DNA of 64,000 bases from Actinoplanes sp. NBC_00393 (GCF_036053395.1 NZ_CP107942.1:7458501-7522500), one strand, 5' to 3'. Shown: positions 25,118 to 33,767, counted from the first letter of the stretch. Numbers and translations are program-made. Notes: a model not told the origin generated them from the sequence alone.

Positions 25118-25867
25118 GTGCGCAGCAACCGGCAGGAGGACGAACTCAACGCCGCGGCTACCGGCGCCTCCATGACCGGGTGGGAATTCGCCTGGCTGGA
25201 CGGCCTGGCCGTGGCGTCCGAGCCGTCCTGGTCGTACCTGGAGCTGGCCCGTCCGCTGCTGCGCCGAGCCACGAGCGTGCTCGACCTGGACACCGGCGGC
25301 GGCGAGCTGCTGGCGGAGCTTGCCCCGCTGCCCCCGCACACCGTGGCCGTGGAGAGCTGGGCGCGGAACACTCCGGCCGCCCGGGAGCGGCTCACCCCGT
25401 TCGGGGTGGCGGTGCTCACCGAGCTGCCGGCCGGCGAGGACGAGTTCGATCTGGTGCTCAGCCGGCACGGGCGGCTTCCCGCGGCGGACATCGCCCGTCT
25501 GCTGAAGCCCGGCGGAGTCCTGCTCACCCAGCAGGTCGGCAGTGATGATCTGGCGGATCTGAATGTCGCGCTCGGCGCGCCACCGCCACATCCGCGCCGG
25601 TGGGATGCCGAGGTCGCGGCCGCATCGCTGGAGGCGGCCGGGCTCCAGGTGGTCGACGTGCGCGAGGAGCACCCGCACGCGGTCTTCCGGGACATCTCGG
25701 CGGTGGTGCACCAGCTGCGCACTGTGCCGTGGCAGATCCGGGACTTCACTCCGTACAAGTACGAGCGGGCGCTGGCCCGTCTCGCCGCGACCATCCGGGC
25801 CCGCGGTGAGTTCACTGCGCGGGCGCACCGCTTCCTGCTCCAGGCCGAGCGGCCGACAGAACCGTAA
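25118..25867 (+). CDS. SAM-dependent methyltransferase, class I, substrate unknown
   Basis: The 249-residue protein has a class I methyltransferase core. Motif I is VLDLDTGGGELL near residue 52, followed by the acidic end of strand 2 (AVESW), DEFDLVLSRHG and LLKPGGVLLTQQVG. The N-terminus includes FAWLDGLAV and the C-terminus LARLAATIRARGEF, seen in small-molecule methyltransferases of UbiE/Methyltransf_11 type. The substrate cannot be deduced. It is a stand-alone gene after the MerR-clamp fusion, and a long AT-richer gap follows. Confidence 0.8.
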   Translation: MRSNRQEDELNAAATGASMTGWEFAWLDGLAVASEPSWSYLELARPLLRRATSVLDLDTGGGELLAELAPLPPHTVAVESWARNTPAARERLTPFGVAVLTELPAGEDEFDLVLSRHGRLPAADIARLLKPGGVLLTQQVGSDDLADLNVALGAPPPHPRRWDAEVAAASLEAAGLQVVDVREEHPHAVFRDISAVVHQLRTVPWQIRDFTPYKYERALARLAATIRARGEFTARAHRFLLQAERPTEP

Positions 25868-26357
25868 GCCGCAAGCCTCTTTCAGGGGAATGCCGGACAA
25901 CACGATAGTGTCCAGCTGCCGGAAAATGTCGCCCTGGCCATTGTACGGGACGCTTGGTTTCACATTAAAGCTTCGCGTTTCAAGCTTCCTGCGGCGGTTT
26001 TCGATAATCCGAACAGCTTTCGGAGTTGAGAATTTCGCCGATGCGTGGCAGTAAGGCGAAACTGCAGCTCTTCGCGTGTGTTCGTGAGGCTCTGGCACTG
26101 CTCACCGGGAAGGTGGCGGGCGCTCCGTCACACGTGCGGGGTAACCGGAACGGCTCGGAGGCGCCGCCGGATCGCATGCAACAGGCCGACGGGAAGAACT
26201 ATCGCCGGGAAATGGCGGGTCCGTCATCTTTGTCGCAGCGCCGGGACGCCTTTTGGGCTCCCGGGACACCCGATTAACGACGCGCACCCCGTTCTGGTCG
26301 CTCGCGACCTCTTACGGGGCGTTAGCGCACGCTTACCGTTCCAGGAGGAACATTCCC
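25868..26357. other. 490-nt intergenic region, lower GC than its surroundings
   Basis: No convincing gene is seen. A weak hairpin after the methyltransferase is at 25895-25913 (GGAC, ACAC / GTGT, CC). A frame starting at ATG 26041 has no good ribosome-binding site and no recognisable features. The right end is the promoter and leader of the exported-protein cluster, with AGGAGGA directly before the next start. Confidence 0.5.
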
Positions 26358-26852
26358 ATGCGCAAGATCTCGAAGCGTTCCGCTGTCATCGTCGGCGTCA
26401 CTGTCGTCGCCTTGGGTGGGGGCGCGGCATGGGCCGCCTTCTCCGGCTGGGACATCGAGGGTGAGGGCAAGGCCAACGGCAAGGCCGCGCAGATCAAGAA
26501 GCTGACCGCGTCGACGACCTTCACCGACAACCTCTACCCGGGTCTCACCACGGACATCACGACGACGATGAAGAACCCGAACGAGTTCCCGGTCCAGCTC
26601 ACCGGAGAGATCGCCGTGGTCAACGCGACGGTCACACCGGCGGGAGAGGACGCGACCGCCTGCGCGGCGGGGCTGAAGGAGGCGGGGATGTTCACCACGA
26701 CCTTCCCCGGCACGCCGACGATCGCCGCCGGGGATGAGGCGGCATCGGTGCCGGGCACGGTGACCATCGGCAACATCCCGCAGGCCTGCTCCGCCAAGAC
26801 GGTCAAGATCGACTACTCGTTCAACGCCAAGAGCCTGCCCGAGGCTTCGTGA
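26358..26852 (+). CDS. Exported beta-rich protein, cluster member 1
   Basis: The 164-residue protein has a basic N-terminus, a hydrophobic helix (VIVGVTVVALGGGAAWAA) and a secreted domain. The domain has an LYPG turn, a MKNPNEFPVQL strand and two cysteines (TACAAG and QACSAK) about 45 residues apart, probably a disulfide. It shares the pattern L-x-PG ... N-P ... C ... C-x-(A/G)-A/K with the genes at 26916 and 28528. It resembles actinobacterial exported proteins distantly like TasA/camelysin (from memory). The ATG follows AGGAGGAAC. Function unknown; a surface or matrix role is plausible. Confidence 0.75.
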   Translation: MRKISKRSAVIVGVTVVALGGGAAWAAFSGWDIEGEGKANGKAAQIKKLTASTTFTDNLYPGLTTDITTTMKNPNEFPVQLTGEIAVVNATVTPAGEDATACAAGLKEAGMFTTTFPGTPTIAAGDEAASVPGTVTIGNIPQACSAKTVKIDYSFNAKSLPEAS

Positions 26853-26865
26853 CCTTTCCTGCAGA

Positions 26866-26889
26866 GCGGGGCGGACCACTCCGCCCCGC
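26866..26889 (+). terminator. 10-bp hairpin between exported-protein genes
   Basis: GCGGGGCGGA at 26866-26875 pairs perfectly with TCCGCCCCGC at 26880-26889 around a CCAC loop. There is no T tract, so it may attenuate or set 3' ends rather than fully terminate. Confidence 0.65.
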
Positions 26890-26915
26890 CGCACCGACTA
26901 CACCTGGGACCGTCC

Positions 26916-27398
26916 ATGTTGAAGAGCTGGTGGACCGCGGCTGCACTGGCGGCCGTCCTGGCCGGCGTTCTGGTCGCCGTCGCGCCCGACGCGCCGTCGG
27001 TCCGGGACGGCGACGTCCTGCGGCTGGTCGGCCAGGGCGGTGACCACCGTGACGGGCCGCTCTACTTCACGCTGGAGGGTAAGCCGGTTCGGGGTCTCCA
27101 CCCCGGTGCGGTGCGGCAGATGAAGATCACGGTGCGCAATCCGCTCGGGTTTCGGCTCAGCCTGCAGAGGCTGACCGCCAAGGTGTCCTCGTCGTCGCGG
27201 CGGGGATGCCCGGCGAACTCGCAGAATCTGCAGGTCCGGGAGTTCAGCGGTCGGCTGCCGGCGACGGTGGCGGCGACCGGGCGTACCGAGCTTGCCGGTT
27301 CGATTCCGATCGTGATGCCGGTCGGCGCGTCCCAGAAGTGTGCGGGAGCCAGGTTCACCATCACGGTCTCCGGCGTCGGCCATCGGATGAACCGATGA
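26916..27398 (+). CDS. Exported beta-rich protein, cluster member 2
   Basis: The 160-residue protein has a signal peptide or anchor (AAALAAVLAGVLVAVAPDA) and one small domain. Shared features with its neighbours are GLHPGAVRQMKITVRNPLGF and paired cysteines in RRGCPAN and SQKCAGARFTITVSG. It lies 63 nt downstream of member 1 and its stop overlaps the start of the next gene (ATGA). It is co-expressed with a larger exported protein, so the three probably act together outside the cell. No enzyme motif is visible. Confidence 0.72.
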   Translation: MLKSWWTAAALAAVLAGVLVAVAPDAPSVRDGDVLRLVGQGGDHRDGPLYFTLEGKPVRGLHPGAVRQMKITVRNPLGFRLSLQRLTAKVSSSSRRGCPANSQNLQVREFSGRLPATVAATGRTELAGSIPIVMPVGASQKCAGARFTITVSGVGHRMNR

Positions 27399-28102
27399 GG
27401 CGCGCCGGGAAAGTCCTGCTGGTGGCCGGGGTGGTGGCGGCTCTGGGCGCGACCGGGACCGTGTTCGCCTACGCGGGTGGCTGGACGCTGCCGGACAACC
27501 CGGGGTCCTACACCGTCAAGGTGGCCGGGATGCCCCGCGGCGTCGAGCCGAGTGTCGCCAAGCAGGGCCTTCAGGCCGTGGTCACCTGGAGCGCCCAGGA
27601 GATGGCCCCGGGCGTGCTGATGGACCACTACGCGATCACCGCGCACAGTGTGAGTGACCCGCCACGGCCCGACGTCACGCACACCGTGGCGGCCAGTGGC
27701 GGGCCGGTCGAGTCGGTCACCTTCACCGCGGCCGAGGTGGCCGGGGGCAAGTGGCGCTGGACCGTAGTTCCCCGGTTCCGGAACTGGACCGGCGAGGAGA
27801 GCCGGCGGAGTCAGCGTCTCGCCTTCGCCGCGCCCGCCCCGCAGAGCGTGCAGGTGAACGCGCCGGCCGGAGCTCCCGGTGATCCGGTCGCACCGAACCC
27901 TGCTCCGCCGGCGCCGGAGTCGCCGACCCCGGCGGAGAACGCAAATCCGGAGAGCGGGAAGCCGGAGAACGGCAATCCGGAGAACGGGAAGCCGGCGAGC
28001 ACCGACCCGGAGGTCGTGAAGCCGGACCCGAGTGTCCCGAAGCCGGAGGAGTCCACTCCGGAGCCGGTCGCGTCAGCCAGCCCGGCCGCACCCGAGCAAT
28101 AA
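27395..28102 (+). CDS. Exported protein with one beta-sandwich domain and Pro/Glu/Asn-rich tail
   Basis: The 235-residue protein has a signal sequence (LLVAGVVAALGATGTVFAYA), a domain of about 115 residues that looks fibronectin-III-like (VVTWSAQEM, then WRWTVVPRFRNWTGEES), and a 90-residue disordered tail. The tail repeats short units such as PENG-NPENG-KP and is rich in Pro and Glu. There is no LPxTG sorting signal. Such tails often span the cell wall, which suggests a wall-spanning presenter or partner for the small exported proteins. Translation is coupled to the previous gene by ATGA. Confidence 0.72.
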   Translation: MRRAGKVLLVAGVVAALGATGTVFAYAGGWTLPDNPGSYTVKVAGMPRGVEPSVAKQGLQAVVTWSAQEMAPGVLMDHYAITAHSVSDPPRPDVTHTVAASGGPVESVTFTAAEVAGGKWRWTVVPRFRNWTGEESRRSQRLAFAAPAPQSVQVNAPAGAPGDPVAPNPAPPAPESPTPAENANPESGKPENGNPENGKPASTDPEVVKPDPSVPKPEESTPEPVASASPAAPEQ

Positions 28103-28111
28103 CCCAGCCCC

Positions 28112-28152
28112 GTTCGAGCCCCCCGGTGCAGCCGCGCCGAGGGGGCTCGAAC
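28112..28152 (+). terminator. 12-bp stem terminator after the exported-protein genes
   Basis: GTTCGAGCCCCC at 28112-28123 pairs perfectly with GGGGGCTCGAAC at 28141-28152 around a 17-nt loop, 10 nt after the stop. Confidence 0.8.
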
Positions 28153-28477
28153 CTGTCTGGTTAGACACGTTCTACAGCGTTATGAGCGGTCTATGGTATT
28201 GCGCGTAGACTGGCACTGATTTGAGCAGTAGCCCCGATGACGCTAGCTGGGCATACCGGCAGGCTGACCGGTTACCGATGATCGAGCCGCCTGCCAGGTG
28301 CTTCGGCGGCATCCGATGACCTCACCCTGGCGGGTTAAGCCAGACAGGTGGACCTGTCCGATTTATGCGCCGGAACGGCGTACGGAAAACCGATCACATC
28401 GGACATCTCCATCGGGGACCGTTGTATGAACGCCGAACAGGCATGATTCCGCCGGCCTTCGAGGAGGAGCGAGCCGC
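28153..28477 (+). other. 325-nt promoter/leader region with a 16-bp palindrome
   Basis: No gene is seen. GACAGGT-GG-ACCTGTC at 28343-28358 is a perfect palindrome and a candidate operator. A strong GAGGAGGAG ribosome-binding site closes the region in front of a tiny leader frame. Confidence 0.45.
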
Positions 28478-28531
28478 ATGTCCCACCCGAGCCACCCATT
28501 CGCGGCCGTCGCTGTGGAGGCCGTCTCGTGA
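28478..28531 (+). CDS. Putative 17-residue leader peptide
   Basis: ATG 28478 follows GAGGAGGAG by 8 nt and encodes MSHPSHPFAAVAVEAVS. Its TGA overlaps the GTG start of the exported protein at 28528 (GTGA). The larger gene has no Shine-Dalgarno of its own, so translation of the small frame probably loads ribosomes for it. The peptide may have no function in itself. Confidence 0.45.
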   Translation: MSHPSHPFAAVAVEAVS

Positions 28532-29148
28532 ACAGGCGTGACGTGCTGGCGAGTCTGGCCGAGAGCGGCACCGCTCACGGCCGCGCGCAGGTCCCCGGCG
28601 GGAAGGACACCGAGTCGAGGGCGGCCGATCACGAGGAGCCGACCTGGGAGGTGCACCGGCCCGGTTCGCCGCGGCGCCGGTTCGACCGCCGGGCCCGCGC
28701 CATCCTGACCGCGGCGGCGATCGCTGCGGTGCTGGCCAACGCGGGGGCGGCGTGGGCGTACTGGCACTTCAACGGGCCACGTGGGGCCGGCAACTCGGCG
28801 TTCGAGCTGGTGGTAAGCGGCAGTTCGGACGCCACTCAGACGCTGCGGCCGGGCGTCGCCGGCAACCTCACGGTGACCGTGCCCACCCGGCACTCGGTGC
28901 CGATCCGGATCACCTCGATCATGCGGGGCGCCGGTCCGGTGGTCGCCGATGAAGCGCACCGGGCGGCCGGCTGTGTGAACCCGCAGGTGGAGATCAACCA
29001 AGCCACGTTCGCGGTGGCCTGGGAGGTCCCGAAGGACACCATCGGGGCGTTCATCCTGCCGGGCGCGCTCACCATGCGGGAGGGCCCGGCGGCGTGCCAG
29101 GGCGCCACCTTCACAGTGCCGGTGCAGGCTCAGGCCGTACCCGCATGA
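28528..29148 (+). CDS. Exported beta-rich protein, cluster member 3 with long cytosolic N-terminus
   Basis: The 206-residue protein has about 56 charged N-terminal residues, then a membrane segment (ILTAAAIAAVLANAGAAWAYW), then a secreted domain. The domain shows LRPGVAGNLTVTV, HSVPIRITSI, AGCVNPQ and PAACQGATFTVPVQ, closely following the pattern of the proteins at 26358 and 26916. GAFILPGALTM before the last cysteine is typical of the actinobacterial exported family. The GTG start overlaps the stop of the leader peptide. The N-terminal tail may delay or localise export. Confidence 0.75.
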   Translation: MNRRDVLASLAESGTAHGRAQVPGGKDTESRAADHEEPTWEVHRPGSPRRRFDRRARAILTAAAIAAVLANAGAAWAYWHFNGPRGAGNSAFELVVSGSSDATQTLRPGVAGNLTVTVPTRHSVPIRITSIMRGAGPVVADEAHRAAGCVNPQVEINQATFAVAWEVPKDTIGAFILPGALTMREGPAACQGATFTVPVQAQAVPA

Positions 29149-29184
29149 TGTTTCCGGCCTGCTGGACCGGTGAAAAGCATCGGC

Positions 29185-30189
29185 ATGACCAGGATCTCGG
29201 TGGTGACCGGCGCCAGCGCCGGAATCGGGCGGGCGGTCGCCCGCAGGCTGGCAGCGCGAGGCGATGCGGTGGCGCTGCTGGCGCGCGGCGCGGAGGGCCT
29301 GGCCGCAGCAGCCGATGACGTACGCCGAGCCGGCGGCACCCCTCTGCCCCTGGAAGTGGACGTCGCCGACTTCGCCGCGGTGGACGCCGCCGCCGACCGG
29401 ATCGAGAAGGAGCTCGGCCCGATCGACCTCTGGGTGAACAACGCCTTCTCCAGCGTCTTCGCCCCGTTCGCCGAGATCGGGATGGACGAGTTCACCCGTA
29501 CCACCGAGGTTGCCTATCTCGGCTACGTGCACGGCACGCGGGCCGCCCTGACCCGGATGCGCGCCCGCGACCGCGGCGTGATCGTGCAGGTCGGGTCGGC
29601 CCTCGCCTACCGTGGGATCCCGCTGCAGAGCGCCTACTGCGGAGCCAAGCACGCGGTGCAGGGGTTCACCGAAGCGCTACGGGTGGAGTTGCTGCACGAG
29701 CGGAGCAACGTGCACGTCACCATGGTGCAGATGCCGGCTGTGAACACGCCGCAGTTCCGTTGGGTGCTCTCCCGGCTGCCGAGCAACGCGCAGCCGGTTC
29801 CGCCGATCTACCAGCCGGAGGTCGCCGCGCGGGCGGTGCTCTACGCCGCCGAGCATCCGCGGCGCCGGGAGTACTGGGTGGGCGGCTCGACCGCGCTCAC
29901 CCTGGCCGCGAACGCCGTGGCGCCCGGCCTGCTCGACCGGTATCTGGCCTGGCAGGGCTACGGGAGTCAGCAGACCGGCGAGCAGCATGACCCGGACCAG
30001 CCGGCGAACCTGTGGGAGCCCGCCGACGGGCCGGGCGGCCGGGACGCCGGTGCGCACGGCGCGTTCGACGGCGACGCCAAGGGCCGCAGCCTGCAGCTCT
30101 GGGCCTCCCAGCATCACGGACTGCTCGCCTCGCTGGCCGGCGGCCTGATCGCGGGCGCTGTCTGGGCCAACACCTGTAGCCGGCGCTGA
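29185..30189 (+). CDS. Short-chain dehydrogenase/reductase with C-terminal extension
   Basis: The 334-residue protein has an SDR domain of about 250 residues: cofactor motif TGASAGIG at 8-15, NNAF, catalytic serine in VGSALAYRG, and Y-x3-K in SAYCGAKHA. It then has an extra 80 residues ending in a hydrophobic helix (LLASLAGGLIAGAVWA), perhaps a membrane tether. It oxidises or reduces an unknown alcohol/ketone with NAD(P). ATG 29185 is preferred to an in-frame GTG at 29170. A strong terminator follows. Confidence 0.87.
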   Translation: MTRISVVTGASAGIGRAVARRLAARGDAVALLARGAEGLAAAADDVRRAGGTPLPLEVDVADFAAVDAAADRIEKELGPIDLWVNNAFSSVFAPFAEIGMDEFTRTTEVAYLGYVHGTRAALTRMRARDRGVIVQVGSALAYRGIPLQSAYCGAKHAVQGFTEALRVELLHERSNVHVTMVQMPAVNTPQFRWVLSRLPSNAQPVPPIYQPEVAARAVLYAAEHPRRREYWVGGSTALTLAANAVAPGLLDRYLAWQGYGSQQTGEQHDPDQPANLWEPADGPGGRDAGAHGAFDGDAKGRSLQLWASQHHGLLASLAGGLIAGAVWANTCSRR

Positions 30190-30246
30190 GGGCTGTTCGG
30201 CGGGCCGGGGAACAGCCCGCGCCAGCCGGACAAACCGGCTGACGGG

Positions 30247-30279
30247 CAGGGCTGCTTCACGTGGCGTGAAGCAGCCCTG
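30247..30279. terminator. 15-bp stem, 3-nt loop bidirectional terminator
   Basis: CAGGGCTGCTTCACG at 30247-30261 pairs perfectly with CGTGAAGCAGCCCTG at 30265-30279. It serves the SDR gene on the plus strand and the DUF4407 gene on the minus strand. Confidence 0.85.
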
Positions 30280-30293
30280 AGTGACAGCTGGGG

Positions 30294-31541
30294 TCAGGCG
30301 TTGATGCGGTGGCGCGGGATGGGGCGGTCGAGCTGGGAGGGGTCGACGACGACTGCCGTGGTGAGGACAGTTCGGGCCCGGTCCTCGGCGGCCCGGACCA
30401 GGCGACCGTCGTGGCTGGCCGCCTCGATGCCGTCGGCGATCACCTTGGCGGTGGCGTCGCCGTAGGTACGGGCGTCGTGGATCTCCCGCTCGTGGATCAG
30501 GGACGCTTCGTGCTCACGCAGCCGGCCGGCCCGCGCCTCGGCCCGCTCGTACGCGTTTCCGCGGGAGACGAACTTCAGCCCGATCGCCGCGCAGTCCAGG
30601 GCCACCAGCAGCAACGCGATGCCGAGGTAGAACAGCCCGACGCCCCAGAAGTCCGCGGTGATCAGGTGCCACATCGCTGCCGTACGCGCACCGAATCCGG
30701 CGTCCGCGCGTACCACCGCGGCGTTGGCTGCCTGCTCAGTGTTCATCTGCTCGCCCAGCCGGGCCTGCTCGGCGGCCCGGGCCGCGCGCGCTGCCCGCTG
30801 GTCCCGCTGCAGCTCGGCGGCCTGCCGGTCGAGGCCGGTGGCCTCCCGGTCCAGGTTGCGCGAGCGCTGCACCAGATCGTCGCAGTAGCCACCGCGCGGA
30901 CAGCCGGCCCGGCCGGTGACGCCGCCGCCGGCCGAGTCGGCGAGCGCCTGCCGGTAGAGCAGCCGGGCGTCGCCGCGTTTGCCGGCCGCCCGGTCGGTGA
31001 GCGACCGGACCGCTTCGTCGTCAGCCGCGGATTCCCGCCGGAGCGTGTCCAGACGGGCGCGGTAGCCGGCCACCGCCCCACCGCGGTCCAGTTCGTCGAG
31101 CTGCACGCTGTGCACCTCGGCGAGCCGGGCGTCGATCTCGCCGCGGTACCGGGCCAGCATCAGCGGCTCGGTCACCACCACGGCGAAGAGCAGGGCCAGT
31201 CCCAGCCGGCCCAGGTAGAGCCCGATCGTCGGCCGGCGCAGCAGATGCCGCGGATCGGCCGAGTCGAGCCGGTCGTAATTGATCGCCACCCGGCCCACCA
31301 CCGCCCGGTCGTACGCGACCACGCCGATCCCGACCAGCGGCCCGACGAGCCACTGGTACCAGGGATGGGAGTAGCCGGTGCTGGCGTCGATGAACGCGGC
31401 ACCGCCCACCGTCGCGTAGACGAAGTACAGCAGGATGAAGACGCCGATCGATCGATAAAGAACGCGGTCCGAGTGTGTCGCCACACTTCGGGGATTCACG
31501 TTCGCCACCCGCAGCAGCAGGTGCCCGAGGCCCTTGCGCAT
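30294..31541 (-). CDS. DUF4407 multi-pass membrane protein
   Basis: The 415-residue protein has hydrophobic segments near 30-50, 65-85 and 110-130, a long charged coiled region (about 140-280, with many Arg/Ala/Glu) containing two cysteines in GCPRGGYC, and a further segment near 300-320 (LFYLGIALLLVALDCAAIGL). WYQWLVGPLVGIGVVAYDRAVVG matches the DUF4407 N-terminus as I recall it. Function unknown; the layout suggests a coiled-coil domain between membrane helices. It is the last gene of the fdxA-dapC-SIMPL-DUF4407 run. Confidence 0.82.
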   Translation of the reverse strand: MRKGLGHLLLRVANVNPRSVATHSDRVLYRSIGVFILLYFVYATVGGAAFIDASTGYSHPWYQWLVGPLVGIGVVAYDRAVVGRVAINYDRLDSADPRHLLRRPTIGLYLGRLGLALLFAVVVTEPLMLARYRGEIDARLAEVHSVQLDELDRGGAVAGYRARLDTLRRESAADDEAVRSLTDRAAGKRGDARLLYRQALADSAGGGVTGRAGCPRGGYCDDLVQRSRNLDREATGLDRQAAELQRDQRAARAARAAEQARLGEQMNTEQAANAAVVRADAGFGARTAAMWHLITADFWGVGLFYLGIALLLVALDCAAIGLKFVSRGNAYERAEARAGRLREHEASLIHEREIHDARTYGDATAKVIADGIEAASHDGRLVRAAEDRARTVLTTAVVVDPSQLDRPIPRHRINA

Positions 31542-31590
31542 GCTGCCGAGTCTGGCCGACGACCCGGCCGCGCGTTCAGGAAATGGCGGA

Positions 31591-32238
31591 TCAGCCGCGC
31601 AGGACGGTTGGTTCCGTGATGCTGACCCGTAGAAGGACCCGGGCCTCGACGGTCTGCTGCTGAGGGTGGAGCTCGAACGCGGCGGCCTCGTCGGCCATCT
31701 CCGCGCCGCCCTTGAAGGACCGCGTCATCGGGTGCATGCCACCGGACTCGGCATCGGCGATCTCGATGATCCGGTCCAGCTCGGCGCCGACCGCGGCCGC
31801 GTACACCCGAGCCCGGTCCAAGGCGTCGGTGACGGCCTCGCCGCGCACGTCGGCATCCGCCCGGCTGCCCGGGCGAAGCTGCCACCAGGGGCCGGAGATC
31901 GAGGTCAGCTCCCCGACGGCGAGCTCGGCCAGCAGCTCGCCCAGCCGGTCGAAGTCGGTCACGGTGACCGTCGTGGTGATCGACCCCGAATAGGTCTCGG
32001 TGCGCTTACCACGCCGGTTGTACTCGGGACTCACCTGGACGCCGGTGGTCTCCCGGCGCTCGACCGCCGCGCCGAAGCGATCCAGCACCGCGCCGACCTC
32101 GGCGGCTCGCTGGGTGATCCGGGCGACCAGGGCAGCCTTGTCGCGGTCGACCGTGGAGACGGTGAGCGAGAAGACCGCCTGCTCCGGCGGAACCTCGCGG
32201 TGGGCCTCGCCGTGGACGGTCACGATCGGTCTGTCCAC
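31591..32238 (-). CDS. SIMPL (DUF541) domain protein, cytosolic form
   Basis: The 215-residue protein is one SIMPL/DUF541 domain: it starts ITVHGEA-like (IVTVHGEAHREVPPEQA) and contains VQVSPEYNRRGKR and a YSGSITTTVTV strand. Most SIMPL proteins are periplasmic, but this one has no signal peptide. The role is unclear in the family (oxidative-stress and signalling links are reported). GTG 32238 follows GGGGGA. It is 16 nt downstream of dapC. Confidence 0.82.
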   Translation of the reverse strand: MDRPIVTVHGEAHREVPPEQAVFSLTVSTVDRDKAALVARITQRAAEVGAVLDRFGAAVERRETTGVQVSPEYNRRGKRTETYSGSITTTVTVTDFDRLGELLAELAVGELTSISGPWWQLRPGSRADADVRGEAVTDALDRARVYAAAVGAELDRIIEIADAESGGMHPMTRSFKGGAEMADEAAAFELHPQQQTVEARVLLRVSITEPTVLRG

Positions 32239-32254
32239 GGCGATTCCCCCGGGT

Positions 32255-33361
32255 TCAGTCGGTGAACGGCTCGGCGAGCCGGTCCGCTGCCGCGGCCACG
32301 CGCTCGTCGGTCGCGGTCAACGCTATCCGTACGTGGCGAGCCGCGGCCGGACCGTAGAAAGCGCCCGGTGCGGCGAGGATGCCGCGCCGGGCGAGCCGGT
32401 CGACGGTCGCCCAGCAGTCCTCGTCGCGGGTGGCCCACAGGTAGAGGCCGGCCTCCGAATGGCTGATCTCGAAACCCGACTTGACCAGCGCGGTCCGCAG
32501 GATGTCGCGCCGCGACGCATACCGCGAGCGCTGCTCGGCGACGTGCGCCTCGTCGTTCAGCGCGGCGACCATGGCGGCCTGCACCGGCGCCGGGACGATC
32601 ATGCCGGCGTGCTTTCGGACCGCGAGCAGCTCGGCGACCAGAGCCGGATCCCCACCGACGAACCCGGCCCGGTAACCGGCCAGGTTGGAGCGTTTGGAGA
32701 GCGAGTGCACGGCCAGCACACCGGTGTAGTCACCGCCGGTGACCTCGTCGGAGAGCACCGAGACCGGCTGCGACTCCCAGCCCAGCGAGAGGTAGCACTC
32801 GTCGCTGACCACGACGACGCCCCGCTCCCGGGCCCAGGTGACCACCTTGCGCAGGTGCTCGACCGGGAGCACCCGGCCGGTCGGGTTCGACGGCGAGTTG
32901 ATCCAGATCAGTTTCACCCGGCGATCGGGGCCGAGGGCGGTCAGCGAGTCGGACCGGATCACCTCGGCGCCGGCCAGTTTGGCTCCCACCTCGTACGTCG
33001 GGTAGCAGACCGCCGGGATGACCACGACGTCGCCCGGGCCGACGCCGAGCAGCGTCGGCAACCAGGCGACCAGTTCCTTGGACCCGATCGTGGGAAGCAC
33101 GCCGAACTCCCCGGAAGCGTGACACTCCCGGGTGAGCCAGCCGGTGATGGCGGCCCGCAGCCCGGGTGAGCCTGCGGTCAGCGGGTAGCCGGGCGCGTCC
33201 GACGCATCCGCGAGAGCCTGCCGGACAGCCGGCGGGACCGAGTCGACCGGCGTGCCGACCGACAGGTCCACGATGCCGTCCGGATGCGCCGCGGCGATGG
33301 CTTTGGCCGGCTCCAGCAGGTCCCAGGGGAAGTCCGGCAGGGCCGACGACCGAGCGTTCAG
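32255..33361 (-). CDS. dapC: N-succinyldiaminopimelate aminotransferase (CTG start)
   Basis: The 368-residue fold-type I PLP aminotransferase has [24 protein letters not shown] and the Schiff-base lysine in [30 protein letters not shown] near the N-terminus is typical of actinobacterial DapC. It converts N-succinyl-2-amino-6-ketopimelate to N-succinyl-DAP, between DapD and DapE. No ATG, GTG or TTG lies between the fdxA stop and FPWD. The only sensible start is CTG 33361, overlapping the fdxA stop as CTGA. fdxA-dapC order is conserved in mycobacteria. Confidence 0.9.
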   Translation of the reverse strand: MNARSSALPDFPWDLLEPAKAIAAAHPDGIVDLSVGTPVDSVPPAVRQALADASDAPGYPLTAGSPGLRAAITGWLTRECHASGEFGVLPTIGSKELVAWLPTLLGVGPGDVVVIPAVCYPTYEVGAKLAGAEVIRSDSLTALGPDRRVKLIWINSPSNPTGRVLPVEHLRKVVTWARERGVVVVSDECYLSLGWESQPVSVLSDEVTGGDYTGVLAVHSLSKRSNLAGYRAGFVGGDPALVAELLAVRKHAGMIVPAPVQAAMVAALNDEAHVAEQRSRYASRRDILRTALVKSGFEISHSEAGLYLWATRDEDCWATVDRLARRGILAAPGAFYGPAAARHVRIALTATDERVAAAADRLAEPFTD

Positions 33362-33684
33362 TGCGCGTCCCCGCGCGGCGGCTGGGAGATCACGAACGGG
33401 GTGTCCTTGTCGATCTTGCCGACCTTGGACGCGCCACCGGGCGAACCGAGATCCTCGAAGAACTCGTAGTTCGCGTTCGTGTAGTCCTTCCACTGGTCCG
33501 GAACATCGTCCTCGTAGAAGATCGCCTCGACGGGGCAGACCGGCTCGCAGGCCCCGCAGTCGACGCACTCATCGGGGTGGATGTAGAGCATCCGGTTGCC
33601 CTCATAGATGCAGTCGACCGGGCATTCCTCGATGCATGCCTTGTCGAGAACATCGACGCAGGGCTCAGCGATGATGTAGGTCAC
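33358..33684 (-). CDS. fdxA: 7Fe ferredoxin
   Basis: The 108-residue protein has two cluster-binding regions: [17 protein letters not shown], the pattern of a mixed [3Fe-4S]/[4Fe-4S] site, and [15 protein letters not shown], a classic [4Fe-4S] site. A C-terminal extension (about 60-108) is typical of actinobacterial FdxA/FdxC. It carries low-potential electrons, with partner unknown. GTG 33684 follows AAGGGAAAG. It heads an operon with dapC and faces a divergent GNAT gene across 83 nt. Confidence 0.93.
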   Translation of the reverse strand: MTYIIAEPCVDVLDKACIEECPVDCIYEGNRMLYIHPDECVDCGACEPVCPVEAIFYEDDVPDQWKDYTNANYEFFEDLGSPGGASKVGKIDKDTPFVISQPPRGDAH

Positions 33685-33740
33685 GGGTCTTTCCCTTCGA
33701 AGCCACGCCGCGGGGACCGCCGACGACAAATTGCAGAGCC

Positions 33741-33746
33741 TAGTAT
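33741..33746 (+). promoter_or_regulatory. -10 box ahead of the GNAT gene
   Basis: TAGTAT lies 21 nt before GTG 33768. A strong GAAGGAGG follows it, so this promoter gives a short 5' leader rather than a leaderless transcript. Confidence 0.4.
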
Positions 33747-33767
33747 TCCCGCCGAAGGAGGTAATGC

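Noticed and set aside
26041..26277. Possible small gene in the gap before the exported-protein cluster
   Set aside because: GGAG is too far from the ATG, and the product has no secretion signal or recognisable feature.
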